A DNA stretch of 35,122 nucleotides from a bacterium (GTDB lineage Bacteria; Vulcanimicrobiota; Xenobia; Xenobiales; Xenobiaceae), in the NCBI GenBank assembly GCA_017458675.1, contig JAFTAM010000046.1:1-35122 (forward strand), given 5' to 3'. Shown in pieces: positions 14,712-23,047 of this stretch. Every line of letters starts with the position of its first letter. Positions within the stretch are counted from its first letter, which is position 1. A program made the position numbers and the translations under genes. The notes below the pieces were generated by a model. It was not told the DNA's origin. It worked only from the letters and a program-made list of their open reading frames with translations, and ran no database searches.

Positions 14712-16955
14712 TTATTCGCGGTAGCGGTTGGTAATGGGCATAATGCGGTCAAGTCCGAACAGGCTGTTGGTGAGCTTGAGTCCGAAAGGCTCCTGGCGGC
14801 GCTTAAATTCGCTGCGCTCAACCAGGCGGAAAACCTTCTGTACGGTCTCGGGAGCAAAGCCTGCGGCAATGATCTCCTGCATGCTTTCATGAAGCTCCAG
14901 ATAGCGGTATAAAATGGCGTCGAGAATATCGTAATCGGGGAGGCTGTCCGAGTCTTTTTGGTCGGGGCGGAGCTCAGCGGAGGGCGGACGGGTTATGATG
15001 AGCTCGGGAATAATCTCTCTGTCTCGATTTATGTAGCGGCACATGGTGCGGATCTCGTTTTTGTACAGATCGGCCAGGGGCGAAATCGCTCCGGCTGTGT
15101 CGCCGTAAAGCGTGGAGTAGCCGCAGGCGCATTCGTCTTTGTTGGCGGTACAAATAGCCAGCCAGCCGAATTTATTGGCCATGGCCATAATAAGGATGCC
15201 TCTTATGCGGGCCTGGATGTTTTCCTCGGTGACGTCGGGAGCGCATTTGGCGAACGAGGAGGCCAGTCCGGTAGTAAAGGCGGCCCGCATGGACTCTATG
15301 GGCACCACCCGCAGCTCGATATCCAGATTTTTGCAGAGCTTAAAGGCCTCCGACTGACTAATCTGGGAGCTGTAGCAGCTGGGCATATAGAGGCCGTGGA
15401 CATGCTGAGGGCCTAAGGTATGGACGGCGATGGCGGCGCACAGGGCTGAATCAATGCCGCCGGAAATGCCCAGCACCGCGTCTGTGAAGTTGTTTTTGCG
15501 CATATAGTCGCCGAAGCCCAGGCAAATGGCCTGAAACTGCTCGGCGGCCTTGTCAAATTTTTCATCGGCGCCGCCGTTGAGAGCGGCTAAGATGTGGGAA
15601 TTCTGCTCGATGACTGAGAGCGCTATTTTGGCGGGCGAATTGGCGGAGGATTTGCTTCGACGGGATTTTTTCTCCGAGGCGGTTTCAGTTTTGGCCGCTT
15701 TGCGCTTGGGTGCGCTCTTTTTTTCCTCCGCTTCGTTGTTATTATCGCCGGTCTTTTCGGCTTTGCCTTTTTCGGTCTTCTTTGCTTTGGTTTTGGCAGA
15801 AGCTTCGGCAGTTTTGTCGGTATTTGCTTTTTCAAGCTGTTTAGTTTCGGCTGCAGAAGCTTTTTCTGCTTTTCCCTTAGCGGACTTTACGGCCTTGGCG
15901 GCTTTTTCAGATTTTGTGTCGGCGCTCTGGGCTGCTTCTGCCGTCTTCTTTCTGCTTTTGCGCTTCGGGGGCTGGGGAGCTTCTTCCGGTTCGGCTTCGG
16001 CAAGGGGCTGGGCTTTTGAATCGGCCTGCGGTTCCGTTATTTCGGGTCTGTCGACGGAGACATTGTCTAAAGTTGAGAGGGGAGGCGCTTCCTGACGGTC
16101 CTGCATGGCTATACTTACGGGATTGACGGCCGCTTCGGCGGAGGGCGCCAGACCGGGCTGGAAGCCCTCGGGAGCGGGACGGGAATCGGGATCGTCGCCG
16201 GTGAGCTCCAGGCAGATGCATTCCTCCTTAAAGAGAGGAACGTGCTGGATCATGGCTCCGGCCGGGTTGAAAATTGAGGAGCCTCCTTCCAGAATGAGCT
16301 GATCCTGGCCGCCTACCAGGTTGGCGTCGATAATGTAAATCTTCTGGAAGGCCGCCGTCTCGGCCATTTTTTGGGAAAGTTTGGCAAAATTTCCGTAAAC
16401 ATAGGGACGGGCGGACAAATTTATTAAGGCCAGCGGCTTTTGGCTGCGGCGGCTGATCTGCTGCAGATAAGTATAAAATTTGGGATTGAGCAGTTCCCCG
16501 TCTACGGACACGGCGGCGTCCAGGGGGAAGTTGTCAAGATCCAGCAGTCTGAAAGGTTCGGCGGAGGTAGAAAAATAAGCGCTCTGCTGAAACCAGGAGG
16601 TATTGTTTAAAAAATAATTTTTATACCAGCGGACGGGGGCGTCGGAGCGAAGCAGGGCGGCGCTGTTGTAAAGCTTGCCCTGTTCCAGGTAAGGCGCCCC
16701 TATCAGAACCTGGCTTCTGCCGCATATTTCGGCAACGCTGTAAAGCTGCTCGGTGGCTTTTTTGATAAAGCGGCTGTTTTTGAGCAGATCCTGCGGCGGG
16801 TATCCGGTAATTGCCAGCTGAGGAAAAATAATGAAGGTTGAAGAGGCTTCTGATTGAGCGTTGAATTTTTCAATGATAGCCTTGATGCGGGCGGTGTTTT
16901 TTTCAAGCTCACCCAAGCAGGGATTGAATTGAGCGACGATCAGACGGGGTTTCAT
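14712..16955 (-). CDS. nadE: NAD+ synthase with degenerate glutaminase half and long Lys/Ala linker
   Basis: It makes NAD+ from deamido-NAD+ with ATP, the last step of NAD synthesis. The C-terminal synthetase domain (about 460-747) is intact: SGGIDS pyrophosphate loop at 498-503, TANKDE, YGDTAGAISPLADLYK and the RPPSAELRPDQKDSDSLP loop. The N-terminal nitrilase-fold domain (1-250) aligns clearly, but the Glu of its triad is Gln46 (FPQLAITGYPP). The stretch that should hold the Cys (ICEDxW) reads AAVSVDGEL (147-155) without Cys; the Lys remains (Lys112). Glutamine use is therefore doubtful, and free ammonia may be the nitrogen source. A 190-residue Ala/Lys/Glu/Pro-rich linker (about 255-445) separates the halves, making the protein longer than the usual 540-680. 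GAGAGGAA precedes the ATG. Confidence 0.95.
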   Translation of the reverse strand: MKPRLIVAQFNPCLGELEKNTARIKAIIEKFNAQSEASSTFIIFPQLAITGYPPQDLLKNSRFIKKATEQLYSVAEICGRSQVLIGAPYLEQGKLYNSAALLRSDAPVRWYKNYFLNNTSWFQQSAYFSTSAEPFRLLDLDNFPLDAAVSVDGELLNPKFYTYLQQISRRSQKPLALINLSARPYVYGNFAKLSQKMAETAAFQKIYIIDANLVGGQDQLILEGGSSIFNPAGAMIQHVPLFKEECICLELTGDDPDSRPAPEGFQPGLAPSAEAAVNPVSIAMQDRQEAPPLSTLDNVSVDRPEITEPQADSKAQPLAEAEPEEAPQPPKRKSRKKTAEAAQSADTKSEKAAKAVKSAKGKAEKASAAETKQLEKANTDKTAEASAKTKAKKTEKGKAEKTGDNNNEAEEKKSAPKRKAAKTETASEKKSRRSKSSANSPAKIALSVIEQNSHILAALNGGADEKFDKAAEQFQAICLGFGDYMRKNNFTDAVLGISGGIDSALCAAIAVHTLGPQHVHGLYMPSCYSSQISQSEAFKLCKNLDIELRVVPIESMRAAFTTGLASSFAKCAPDVTEENIQARIRGILIMAMANKFGWLAICTANKDECACGYSTLYGDTAGAISPLADLYKNEIRTMCRYINRDREIIPELIITRPPSAELRPDQKDSDSLPDYDILDAILYRYLELHESMQEIIAAGFAPETVQKVFRLVERSEFKRRQEPFGLKLTNSLFGLDRIMPITNRYRE

Positions 16956-17029
16956 AATTTTTCCTCTCTTTAAAAAGGCAGAACGGAGAATATGAATATT
17001 CAGGCCAAAGACGCTTCGGCCGCAATAAC

Positions 17030-17054
17030 CTCCCCCTGTTCGGAACAGGGGGAG
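17030..17054. terminator. Perfect 12-bp inverted repeat, possible terminator
   Basis: CTCCCCCTGTTC and GAACAGGGGGAG are exact complements around a single base. They start 19 bp downstream of the stop of the exported protein gene on the minus strand. The stem is very stable, but neither side has a T-run. It could act as a T-less terminator or protect the 3' end of the upstream message before nadE. Confidence 0.5.
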
Positions 17055-17073
17055 AATGCAGACGGGCCGCTGT

Positions 17074-18024
17074 TTATTTTATCGGCAGAGGTCTGAAAAT
17101 AGGTTCGAAGTTTTCGCTGTCGGTTCCTATACTTATATGCGAGCCTTCGATGGTTACGGGGGTAGGACAGAGGGCTTCTACCTTTAAGCCGTCGATGATG
17201 TACATGAGCTGAGGGTCGGTCATTTTCAGCTTATAGCCGCTTTTGGCAATTTCCAGCGTACCGACCTTGCAGATTACGGAGGAGAAGGGGCCTAAATCGC
17301 TGCTGTCGATGCAGCCGGAGCTCAGGATGTCAAACTCGTTGGGCTGAGAGGTGGGGCAGAGCATAAGATCGCTGCAGCTGCGTCCGTTTAAGAAGTTTCT
17401 AAGATCGAGCTTATGACGCTCGACTTCAACTACTTTGTCGCCGTCCAGACGGCTGACGACCAGCTGTCCGGGATGTTCGGGAGAGCCGCGCAGACCGAGC
17501 AGGAAATACAGAACGCCGTCTCCGTCCTTGATGGCCGCGCTGCCTTCTATCTGTTCGTGATCGGAAGTGGTGCCGCCGGCGGGCTTGGCAAAGGGATAGA
17601 CGACCTGTTCGACCTGGCCGATCCAGCCTTTAAAGGGATGATGATTGACATGAATTTTGAAGGCGCGTCCGCTGCCGTCCTTCCAGTAGCCGCTTTCAAA
17701 AGCGTAGAAATGGCCGGGTTCGCCGGGCACTTCGCAGATTGATTCAATGTCGCTGGCGGCTTGGGCTTTGGGATCGTCAACAGACCACTGCTCTATAGTG
17801 ACGGGCATATATTTATTGCCTTTTTCGCCGACGGTCATGACGCTTACCCGCGGCTCCTGAGATTTAGTCTTGGCGTCGGTAACGACGATGATCGCTTCAG
17901 GACCGAAGCTTTCCAGACCGCTGATATTGGACGGTCTGTCGCCGTCAGCCCAGGCGGGGAAGGCGGGCAGAGCTAAAGCGGCCAGAACTGAGGCCGAACA
18001 TATAAAATTACTGAATTTTGACAC
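17074..18024 (-). CDS. Exported protein with DUF3616-like beta-propeller character
   Basis: The 316-residue product begins with a signal peptide (MSKFSNFICSASVLAALALP, with AWA cleavage near residue 26) and is expected in the periplasm. The mature part is rich in beta strands with propeller-like phrases: ISGLESF, ESICEVPG, IEGSAAIKDGDGVLYFLLGL (a DUF3616-type motif), EALCP, and TIEGSHISIGTDSENFEP at the end. DUF3616 and phytase-esterase-like propellers carry such blocks, but their substrates are mostly unknown. The start codon is GTG at 18024, supported by AGGAG about ten bases upstream and by the reading of the signal peptide. nadE follows after 118 bp that contain a strong hairpin. The function is not known. 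Confidence 0.82.
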   Translation of the reverse strand: MSKFSNFICSASVLAALALPAFPAWADGDRPSNISGLESFGPEAIIVVTDAKTKSQEPRVSVMTVGEKGNKYMPVTIEQWSVDDPKAQAASDIESICEVPGEPGHFYAFESGYWKDGSGRAFKIHVNHHPFKGWIGQVEQVVYPFAKPAGGTTSDHEQIEGSAAIKDGDGVLYFLLGLRGSPEHPGQLVVSRLDGDKVVEVERHKLDLRNFLNGRSCSDLMLCPTSQPNEFDILSSGCIDSSDLGPFSSVICKVGTLEIAKSGYKLKMTDPQLMYIIDGLKVEALCPTPVTIEGSHISIGTDSENFEPIFRPLPIK

Positions 18025-18218
18025 GTTTTCAAGGCTCCTGTTATTATGATAATCCTCTTAAAGATTCTCAGCAGGGAGCAAATTCCTTTTTACGGTTAAA
18101 TTCTATATGGATATATTTTTTATTTTTTCGTCTCTTTATATAGGCCGTAAGTCTGCCGACAGCGTATAAAGAGGAACTGCGGCGCCATGCGGGCCGTTTG
18201 GAGGTTGAGGTTAGGTTT

Positions 18219-20447
18219 ATGGAAGACGTTCAGGCTTTGATCGAAAAGGAGTTTAAGTCGGGCTGCCCGGAGCTTTGGGGACACGGCCGCTGTCCGGGGC
18301 TGGTTCATGTCGATTATGCGGAAGGTTCAGTCTTAAAATGGAAACGCCTGAACGGAAGGGCCGTCTGTGAAAAAGCCGATTTCCGGCCTTACCTTTGGGC
18401 TAATTCCCAAGCCCTGGCGGACGGCGCGGATCTTAAGGCCGAGAGGCGCAGTCTGGAGGGGGCCGGTTATTTTGACTGTCTGCTTTCCTGCTCGGACGCG
18501 GCGGAGCTTGCGGAACTGAGCCGCCGTCTGGCCGAACTGACCGGCATAAAGGCCGGCAGCCTCAATTCCGGGCAGATGTATGTCAGCGATGCGGTAAGCC
18601 TCTATCTTATGCAGAGCGGAGAGACCATGTATGAGGGCATGGCCTTTGAAGATATCGTCAGAGCCGATATCGCGGTCTGCACCGCCGGCGGCAACATAGA
18701 AAATCTGCGTTTTTATGCGGACGAACCGGCAGAGGTCATTGAAATCTCTCTTCCTGATAAGAATATTAGTTTGTCCGTAAAGGACTTCGCCTCAGAAGCT
18801 CAGCTGCTGCAGAGTTTTGTTGAGGCGGTGCGGGAGGCCGATCCCGATATAATTCTCGGACACGGTTTATACGACGATATTCTTCCCTATTTAAAAGCCA
18901 GAGGCAAGGCCTGCAGAGTTAAGCTCATGCTGGGACGCAGAGCCGAAGGGCTGCGTCCGAAGGAGGCCCAGAGCCGCAGAACCTATATGCAGATTGCCGG
19001 CAAGCGCTACGATTATCTGAGTTGGGAGATTCAGGGCCGTGACGCCGCAGATACGCTGTTTCTGGCCCGCCTTCGCGATGTTTCCGTTCGCGAGCTGGAG
19101 ACTTTCGATCTTCGGGAGGTAGCCGAATCTTTAAATGTATCTTTCGGCGATGCTGGGGGAGAAACGGACGCCGCCGAGCCGGCGGCAAAAGTTCGCCGCT
19201 ACTGCGCAGCCCTGCGCCGGAGCGCGGATATTTTGCTTTATCCTTTTTTTCTGCAGGCTCAGTTCGCGCCCTATTCGCTGCAGAATACGATTCTGCGCGG
19301 CAGCGCTACCAAAATTAACGCTTTGTTCCTGAGAGAGTACCTCCACCGCGGCTACGCCGTGCCCGAAAGACCCGACAACGCCGCCTATATGGGAGCGGCT
19401 GTGGGCAGCGAGGTCAGCGGCTTGGTCCATGACGTGCTCCATTGCGACGTTCAGTCTCTGTATCCGTCCATAATAATATCCTTCGGTTTAGGCCCTCAGG
19501 GCGACAGTTTAAACGTTTTTCTGGATATGCTGGCCAAACTCCGGGAGTTCCGCCTGAAAGCCAAGGACCTGAAACGCCGGGAAATGAAGGGCGCCGGCGA
19601 TCCCGTGAGGATCAATTTTTATGAAACTCTGCAGACGGCTTTTAAGATTCTCATCAATTCCTTTTACGGATATCTGGGCTTCGGTCAGGGCAATTTTGCC
19701 GATTTTGAGAGAGCCGCTCAGGTTACGGCCAAAGGCAGAGAGATTCTGGAGTTTTTAGTGGATAAAATTAAGGCTTCGGGCTGTACGGTCATAGAGTACG
19801 ATACCGACGGCGTCTATTTTACCGGCCGTCCGGAGCTGATGGACTCCGAATCGGAGAGGGAGACTTTCGTCAAAGGCTTGAACGCCTCTCTGCCGGAGGG
19901 CATAGAGGTCGATTTGGACGGCAGATATAAGGCGATGTACAGCCATACTTCCAAAAATTACGCTTTGGCCGATTTCGCCGGAAACGTCTCTTTTGCGGGA
20001 GCGACCTTCCGCTCGCGTACCCGGGAGAATTATCTGCGCTCAATTCTGCAGAAAATTACTTCTCTGGTTTTAAACGGGCGCGGGGACGAGGCCGCCGGCT
20101 GCATAGCCGAGCTGAAAGAAGATCTCTCCGCCCACCGGACTCCGATTGAAGATTTGCTCAAGACGGAGATTTTAAACGATTCTACTGAGAATTATCTTCG
20201 CAAAAAACAGGCGTCGGGGCGCAGCCGTTCGGCCGCCTACGAGGTGGCTCTGCGCCTGGGCCGCTCCCTGCAGGCCGGCCAGAAAGTGCAGTACTATATA
20301 ACCGGTACAAAAAAGAACGTCAAGCTCTTTGAAAGCGCCAAGGACGTTTCCGAGTATGACCCCGCTCATCCCGACGAAAACAGCGCTTACTATATAGGCA
20401 AGCTGGAGGCCCTGCTGGATCAGTTTCCGCTTCTGCTCGGAAAATAG
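18219..20447 (+). CDS. Family B DNA polymerase with degenerate exonuclease motifs
   Basis: A replicative-fold polymerase of about 742 residues, similar in size to bacterial Pol II and archaeal PolB. The polymerase motifs are complete: motif A CDVQSLYPSII (metal Asp about 410 from this start), motif B KILINSFYGYLG and motif C EYDTDGVYF. The thumb end VQYYITG...SAYYIGKLEALL is normal. The proofreading motifs are weak. Exo I reads RADIAVCT instead of DIE, Exo II reads GHGLYDDILPYL where N-x3-FD is expected, and Exo III lacks the Tyr-x3-Asp. It may therefore be error-prone, suiting translesion or repair work. I chose the ATG at 18219 because GGAGGTTGAGG lies upstream; an in-frame TTG at 18198 has no ribosome site. 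It is a single gene with no replication neighbours. Confidence 0.92.
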   Translation: MEDVQALIEKEFKSGCPELWGHGRCPGLVHVDYAEGSVLKWKRLNGRAVCEKADFRPYLWANSQALADGADLKAERRSLEGAGYFDCLLSCSDAAELAELSRRLAELTGIKAGSLNSGQMYVSDAVSLYLMQSGETMYEGMAFEDIVRADIAVCTAGGNIENLRFYADEPAEVIEISLPDKNISLSVKDFASEAQLLQSFVEAVREADPDIILGHGLYDDILPYLKARGKACRVKLMLGRRAEGLRPKEAQSRRTYMQIAGKRYDYLSWEIQGRDAADTLFLARLRDVSVRELETFDLREVAESLNVSFGDAGGETDAAEPAAKVRRYCAALRRSADILLYPFFLQAQFAPYSLQNTILRGSATKINALFLREYLHRGYAVPERPDNAAYMGAAVGSEVSGLVHDVLHCDVQSLYPSIIISFGLGPQGDSLNVFLDMLAKLREFRLKAKDLKRREMKGAGDPVRINFYETLQTAFKILINSFYGYLGFGQGNFADFERAAQVTAKGREILEFLVDKIKASGCTVIEYDTDGVYFTGRPELMDSESERETFVKGLNASLPEGIEVDLDGRYKAMYSHTSKNYALADFAGNVSFAGATFRSRTRENYLRSILQKITSLVLNGRGDEAAGCIAELKEDLSAHRTPIEDLLKTEILNDSTENYLRKKQASGRSRSAAYEVALRLGRSLQAGQKVQYYITGTKKNVKLFESAKDVSEYDPAHPDENSAYYIGKLEALLDQFPLLLGK

Positions 20448-20475
20448 CGGCCAGCTTCGCTGAGTTCCTGCCGAA

Positions 20476-20495
20476 TTGCGCCCTTCCGAGCGCAG
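20476..20495 (+). repeat. Intergenic hairpin, copy 1 (TGCGCCCTTCCGAGCGCAG)
   Basis: The arms TGCGC (20477-20481) and GCGCA (20490-20494) pair around CCTTCCGA, about 30 bp after the polymerase stop. The 19-base sequence differs by one inserted A from the hairpin at 30603-30620, which also follows a rightward gene. This suggests a dispersed 3' element rather than a random stem. Confidence 0.55.
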
Positions 20496-20599
20496 CGAAG
20501 GATATCAGAACGGGCGGCGTTGACTTTTGTTTATGACGCTTCTCCGCCGGCGCTGCGTAATTTGCACTGAACCGGAATTATTTTTAAGCGCAATATGTT

Positions 20600-20605
20600 T
20601 ATAAT
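20600..20605 (+). promoter_or_regulatory. Possible -10 box of the small membrane protein gene
   Basis: A perfect TATAAT lies 72 bp upstream of the ATG at 20677; no good -35 sits 16-18 bp before it. The resulting leader of about 65 bases could fold through AGCCG/CGGCT arms (about 20608-20629). The intergenic space 20448-20676 holds otherwise only the hairpin at 20476-20495. Confidence 0.4.
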
Positions 20606-20676
20606 ACAGCCGAGCTGTGATATCCGGCTGCGCCCGGCTTTGTCTTTTGAGGATCGGCGCGCCCGCGAGGTGAAAA

Positions 20677-21060
20677 ATGGAAGAAAAGTTAAGCAAAAAG
20701 CAGTTTATAGAACTGCCTGAAAATAAGAAATGGCGTATCGGCATTAAAATCTGCGGTATTATATGTTATTTCTGCGCGGCCCTGACGTTTATCGCCGTTT
20801 ATTTCTTCAACAGCGTGCCGGAAGGCGCCGGCGGGCAAGTCATATTCTACATGATCGACGTTTTATTGCTGGCCGGATTCGGTTATTTTATCGCTTCAAA
20901 AAGAAGTCTGACCGCTTCAATTATCTGCGTTATTTACGGAACTGTAAACTATATACTGTTTCGCACAGGTTATCTGATTATATTTTCCGGTCTCTGGAGC
21001 GCCGCGGCTGTCATAAAGCTGAATTCGCAGTATAAAGAGTATCTGAAGAAACAGAGCTGA
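20677..21060 (+). CDS. Small integral membrane protein, 127 aa
   Basis: This 127-residue protein is mostly membrane: likely helices at about 23-45, 54-74, 78-94 and 97-115, with a charged N-terminus and a Lys-rich end (KEYLKKQS). I do not recognise the family. GAGGTG ends five bases before the ATG, and a TATAAT lies upstream, so expression on its own is likely. It stands between the polymerase gene and a gene-free stretch, convergent with the permease cluster. Nothing in the context suggests a function. Confidence 0.75.
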   Translation: MEEKLSKKQFIELPENKKWRIGIKICGIICYFCAALTFIAVYFFNSVPEGAGGQVIFYMIDVLLLAGFGYFIASKRSLTASIICVIYGTVNYILFRTGYLIIFSGLWSAAAVIKLNSQYKEYLKKQS

Positions 21061-21578
21061 GACCGCGGAATATCCTTATCCGCCGCGGAGCGCTCGTGTC
21101 TTTTTCATTATTCTGCCGTTTCGGGAGTAAAAAAAACGGCGCTCCGTACAATTCTGCCGGCAAGTTAAGCAAAAACAGTTTTTAAGCGGACAGGTATTGC
21201 ACAGGTTTTGTTTTGCTCTGAAGCGGGCGTCCGAGCGGAGCGCAGCCGCGGAGCGAAGTGCAAAAGAAAACCGGCGTAGCGAAAATAAGTAAAACGTGCT
21301 TGAAAGATTCTTCGCCGGGGGAGGGTGCGGACAAAAATCCGGACTGCTTAGGTCTCCGAAAGGAGCAGCATAAGCATATCGGCAAAACGAGTTAATGTAT
21401 CTTTTTTAGCAATATAATGCCTTAACTTAATGATATTGCGCCATACAATACAGGCGCGGGCGTACGCGGCTCCGGGCTGCGGCGCAGGAGCCGGGAAGGC
21501 TGCGGCGCCGCTGACCGCGCATGCGGCCGCCGCGTCTGTCCGGACGCGCCGCGGCCCGGGGCCGTTTGAGCTTCTGTC
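21061..21578. other. 518-bp gene-free stretch rich in inverted repeats
   Basis: I see no credible gene here. It contains paired arms CGGAGCGC (21086-21093) and GCGCTCCG (21139-21146), with a competing GCCGTTT (21115-21121)/AAACGGC (21134-21140) hairpin. CGGAGCG is repeated at 21236 and 21249. A perfect TATAAT lies at 21413-21418. A very GC-rich right end holds hairpins at 21467-21493 and 21525-21556. The right end is the 3' side of the permease gene and may terminate it. A short structured RNA from the TATAAT is possible but unproven. Confidence 0.5.
21525..21556. terminator. GC-rich hairpin after the permease gene
   Basis: GGCCGCCGCGTC pairs with GACGCG and, past a CC bulge, with GCGGCC around a six-base loop. 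It begins 22 bp beyond the permease stop on the minus strand. It lacks a T-run, so it is a weak candidate for a classical terminator despite the strong stem. Confidence 0.45.
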
Positions 21579-22988
21579 TTAGGAATCGGCAGCTTCCGGT
21601 TCGGTCGGTTTTTCTGCGGTTTCAGCAGATTGGTTCCGGGCCTCTTCGGCGTCCATCTTTTTCTTTTCCTTGGGCAGGAACAGGTTCAGGGCGGCGGCGA
21701 TTATAAATACGGTGGCCACGGAATTTTGGGCAAAGATCATGCGGAAAAATTCCGGAAATTCTTTCCAGATTTCGCTTTCTCCGCTGCCGGTAAAGCCTAT
21801 GCCGATGCTCAGAGCCAGAGAAATAATGGTAATATTGCGTTTGCTGAAGCCGCATTCCGAGATCATCGTAAAGCCGGAGGCGGTAATTGAACCGAACATG
21901 GCGATAGTGCAGCCGCCTAATACCGATGGCGGAATAGCGGCGAACATATGGGCTATGGGCGGAAATATTCCAGCCAGGATCAGACAGGCCGCGCCGGTCA
22001 TGATGGTAAAGCGGTTGACCACTTTAGTCATGTTTATTAAGCCGACGTTCTGCGAAAAAGAGGTGGTGGGCGGACAGCCGAAAAGGGCGGAAAGCGAAGA
22101 GGTGAAGCCGTCGCAGGCGATGGAACCGGACAGTTCTCTGTCGGTAATGTCTCTGTCTAAGCCGCCCCGTACCATGGCTGAGGTATCGCCCAGAGTTTCG
22201 GCGGCGGAGACCAGAAAGATGATCGATACCGATACGATATCGGCAATATTAAACTCGGGGATGAAGGGCAGCAGTTTAGGCAGCGAGATCAGGCTTCCCT
22301 TGAATACATCGTCTAAATTGGCAAATCCGCCTATCAGCGCTATTATATAGCCTGCGATCATGCCGACCAATACGGAGAGCTGTTTAAAATAGCCCTTGGC
22401 ATATTCGTTCCAAAGCAGGCAGATCAGAAGGGTTATAAAGCCTAAAGCCAGGTTTCTGAAGGAACCGAAGTCGGGGGAATACCCGCCTCCGAAGGAGCGG
22501 GCGCCTACCGGAAACAGTGAAATTCCGATGCATGTAACGACCGCGGCCGATACTATAGGCGGCACGATTCTGTGCCAATTTTTAACGGTAAGGCCTAAAA
22601 GGCCTTCGATAACGCCCCCGACGAGAACGGCGCCTATGACCGCGCTATAGCCGTGAGCCGAAGCTATGCCGCTCAGAACCGCAACGAAAGTAAAGCTTAC
22701 GCCCATTACGATGGGCAGCCTGGCCCCGATGCGCCAGATGGGATATAGCTGAATTAAAGTGGCCAGGCCGGATACGAATATGGCGTTCTGCAGCAGTCCG
22801 GCAACCTGATGTTCGTCAAGGGCCGGCTTGACGGCCCCCGCAATCAGGATTATGGGCGCCAGATTGGCCACGAACATGGCCAGAACGTGCTGCAGACCGA
22901 AGGGAATGGCCTTCAGCAGAGGCACTCTGCCGTCCAATTTGTTGATGTTGGCGATATCTGCGGTGTTGTTTTGCTGTTTGTCCGCCAT
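21579..22988 (-). CDS. NCS2 family nucleobase (xanthine/uracil-type) permease
   Basis: This inner-membrane symporter takes up a purine or pyrimidine base with protons. The 469-residue length and roughly 12-14 membrane segments match the UraA/XanQ fold. The family signature QNVGLINMTK (in SFSQNVGLINMTK) is present, as is the substrate-site segment SAAETLGDTSAM with its key Glu. SFSQNVG is more typical of the xanthine/urate branch than of UraA, but the exact substrate cannot be read from this. The C-terminus is a cytoplasmic tail of Lys, Glu and Ala. GAAAGG precedes the ATG at 22988. The CoA-ligase-like gene ends 59 bp upstream, so it may be the last gene of a three-gene transcript. Confidence 0.93.
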   Translation of the reverse strand: MADKQQNNTADIANINKLDGRVPLLKAIPFGLQHVLAMFVANLAPIILIAGAVKPALDEHQVAGLLQNAIFVSGLATLIQLYPIWRIGARLPIVMGVSFTFVAVLSGIASAHGYSAVIGAVLVGGVIEGLLGLTVKNWHRIVPPIVSAAVVTCIGISLFPVGARSFGGGYSPDFGSFRNLALGFITLLICLLWNEYAKGYFKQLSVLVGMIAGYIIALIGGFANLDDVFKGSLISLPKLLPFIPEFNIADIVSVSIIFLVSAAETLGDTSAMVRGGLDRDITDRELSGSIACDGFTSSLSALFGCPPTTSFSQNVGLINMTKVVNRFTIMTGAACLILAGIFPPIAHMFAAIPPSVLGGCTIAMFGSITASGFTMISECGFSKRNITIISLALSIGIGFTGSGESEIWKEFPEFFRMIFAQNSVATVFIIAAALNLFLPKEKKKMDAEEARNQSAETAEKPTEPEAADS

Positions 22989-23047
22989 AGAAGGGCCTTT
23001 CGTTAATACTGTTGATTTTTGCAGGGGAGGGAACGGCTGCCCGGACT

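Noticed and set aside
15550-16095. Long rightward frame opposite the NadE linker (181 codons)
   Set aside because: It is the antisense of a Lys/Ala-rich repeat-like stretch, which has few stop codons by composition, and no ribosome site or family is seen.
18219-20447. Family B polymerase as part of a casposon or phage
   Set aside because: No Cas1, integrase, terminal repeats, target duplication or phage gene lies nearby; flanking genes are ordinary host genes.
21182-21385. Leftward frame of 67 codons in the gene-free stretch
   Set aside because: No ribosome site or promoter, a composition unlike neighbouring genes, and a sequence overlapping short CGGAGCG repeats. It is more likely non-coding.
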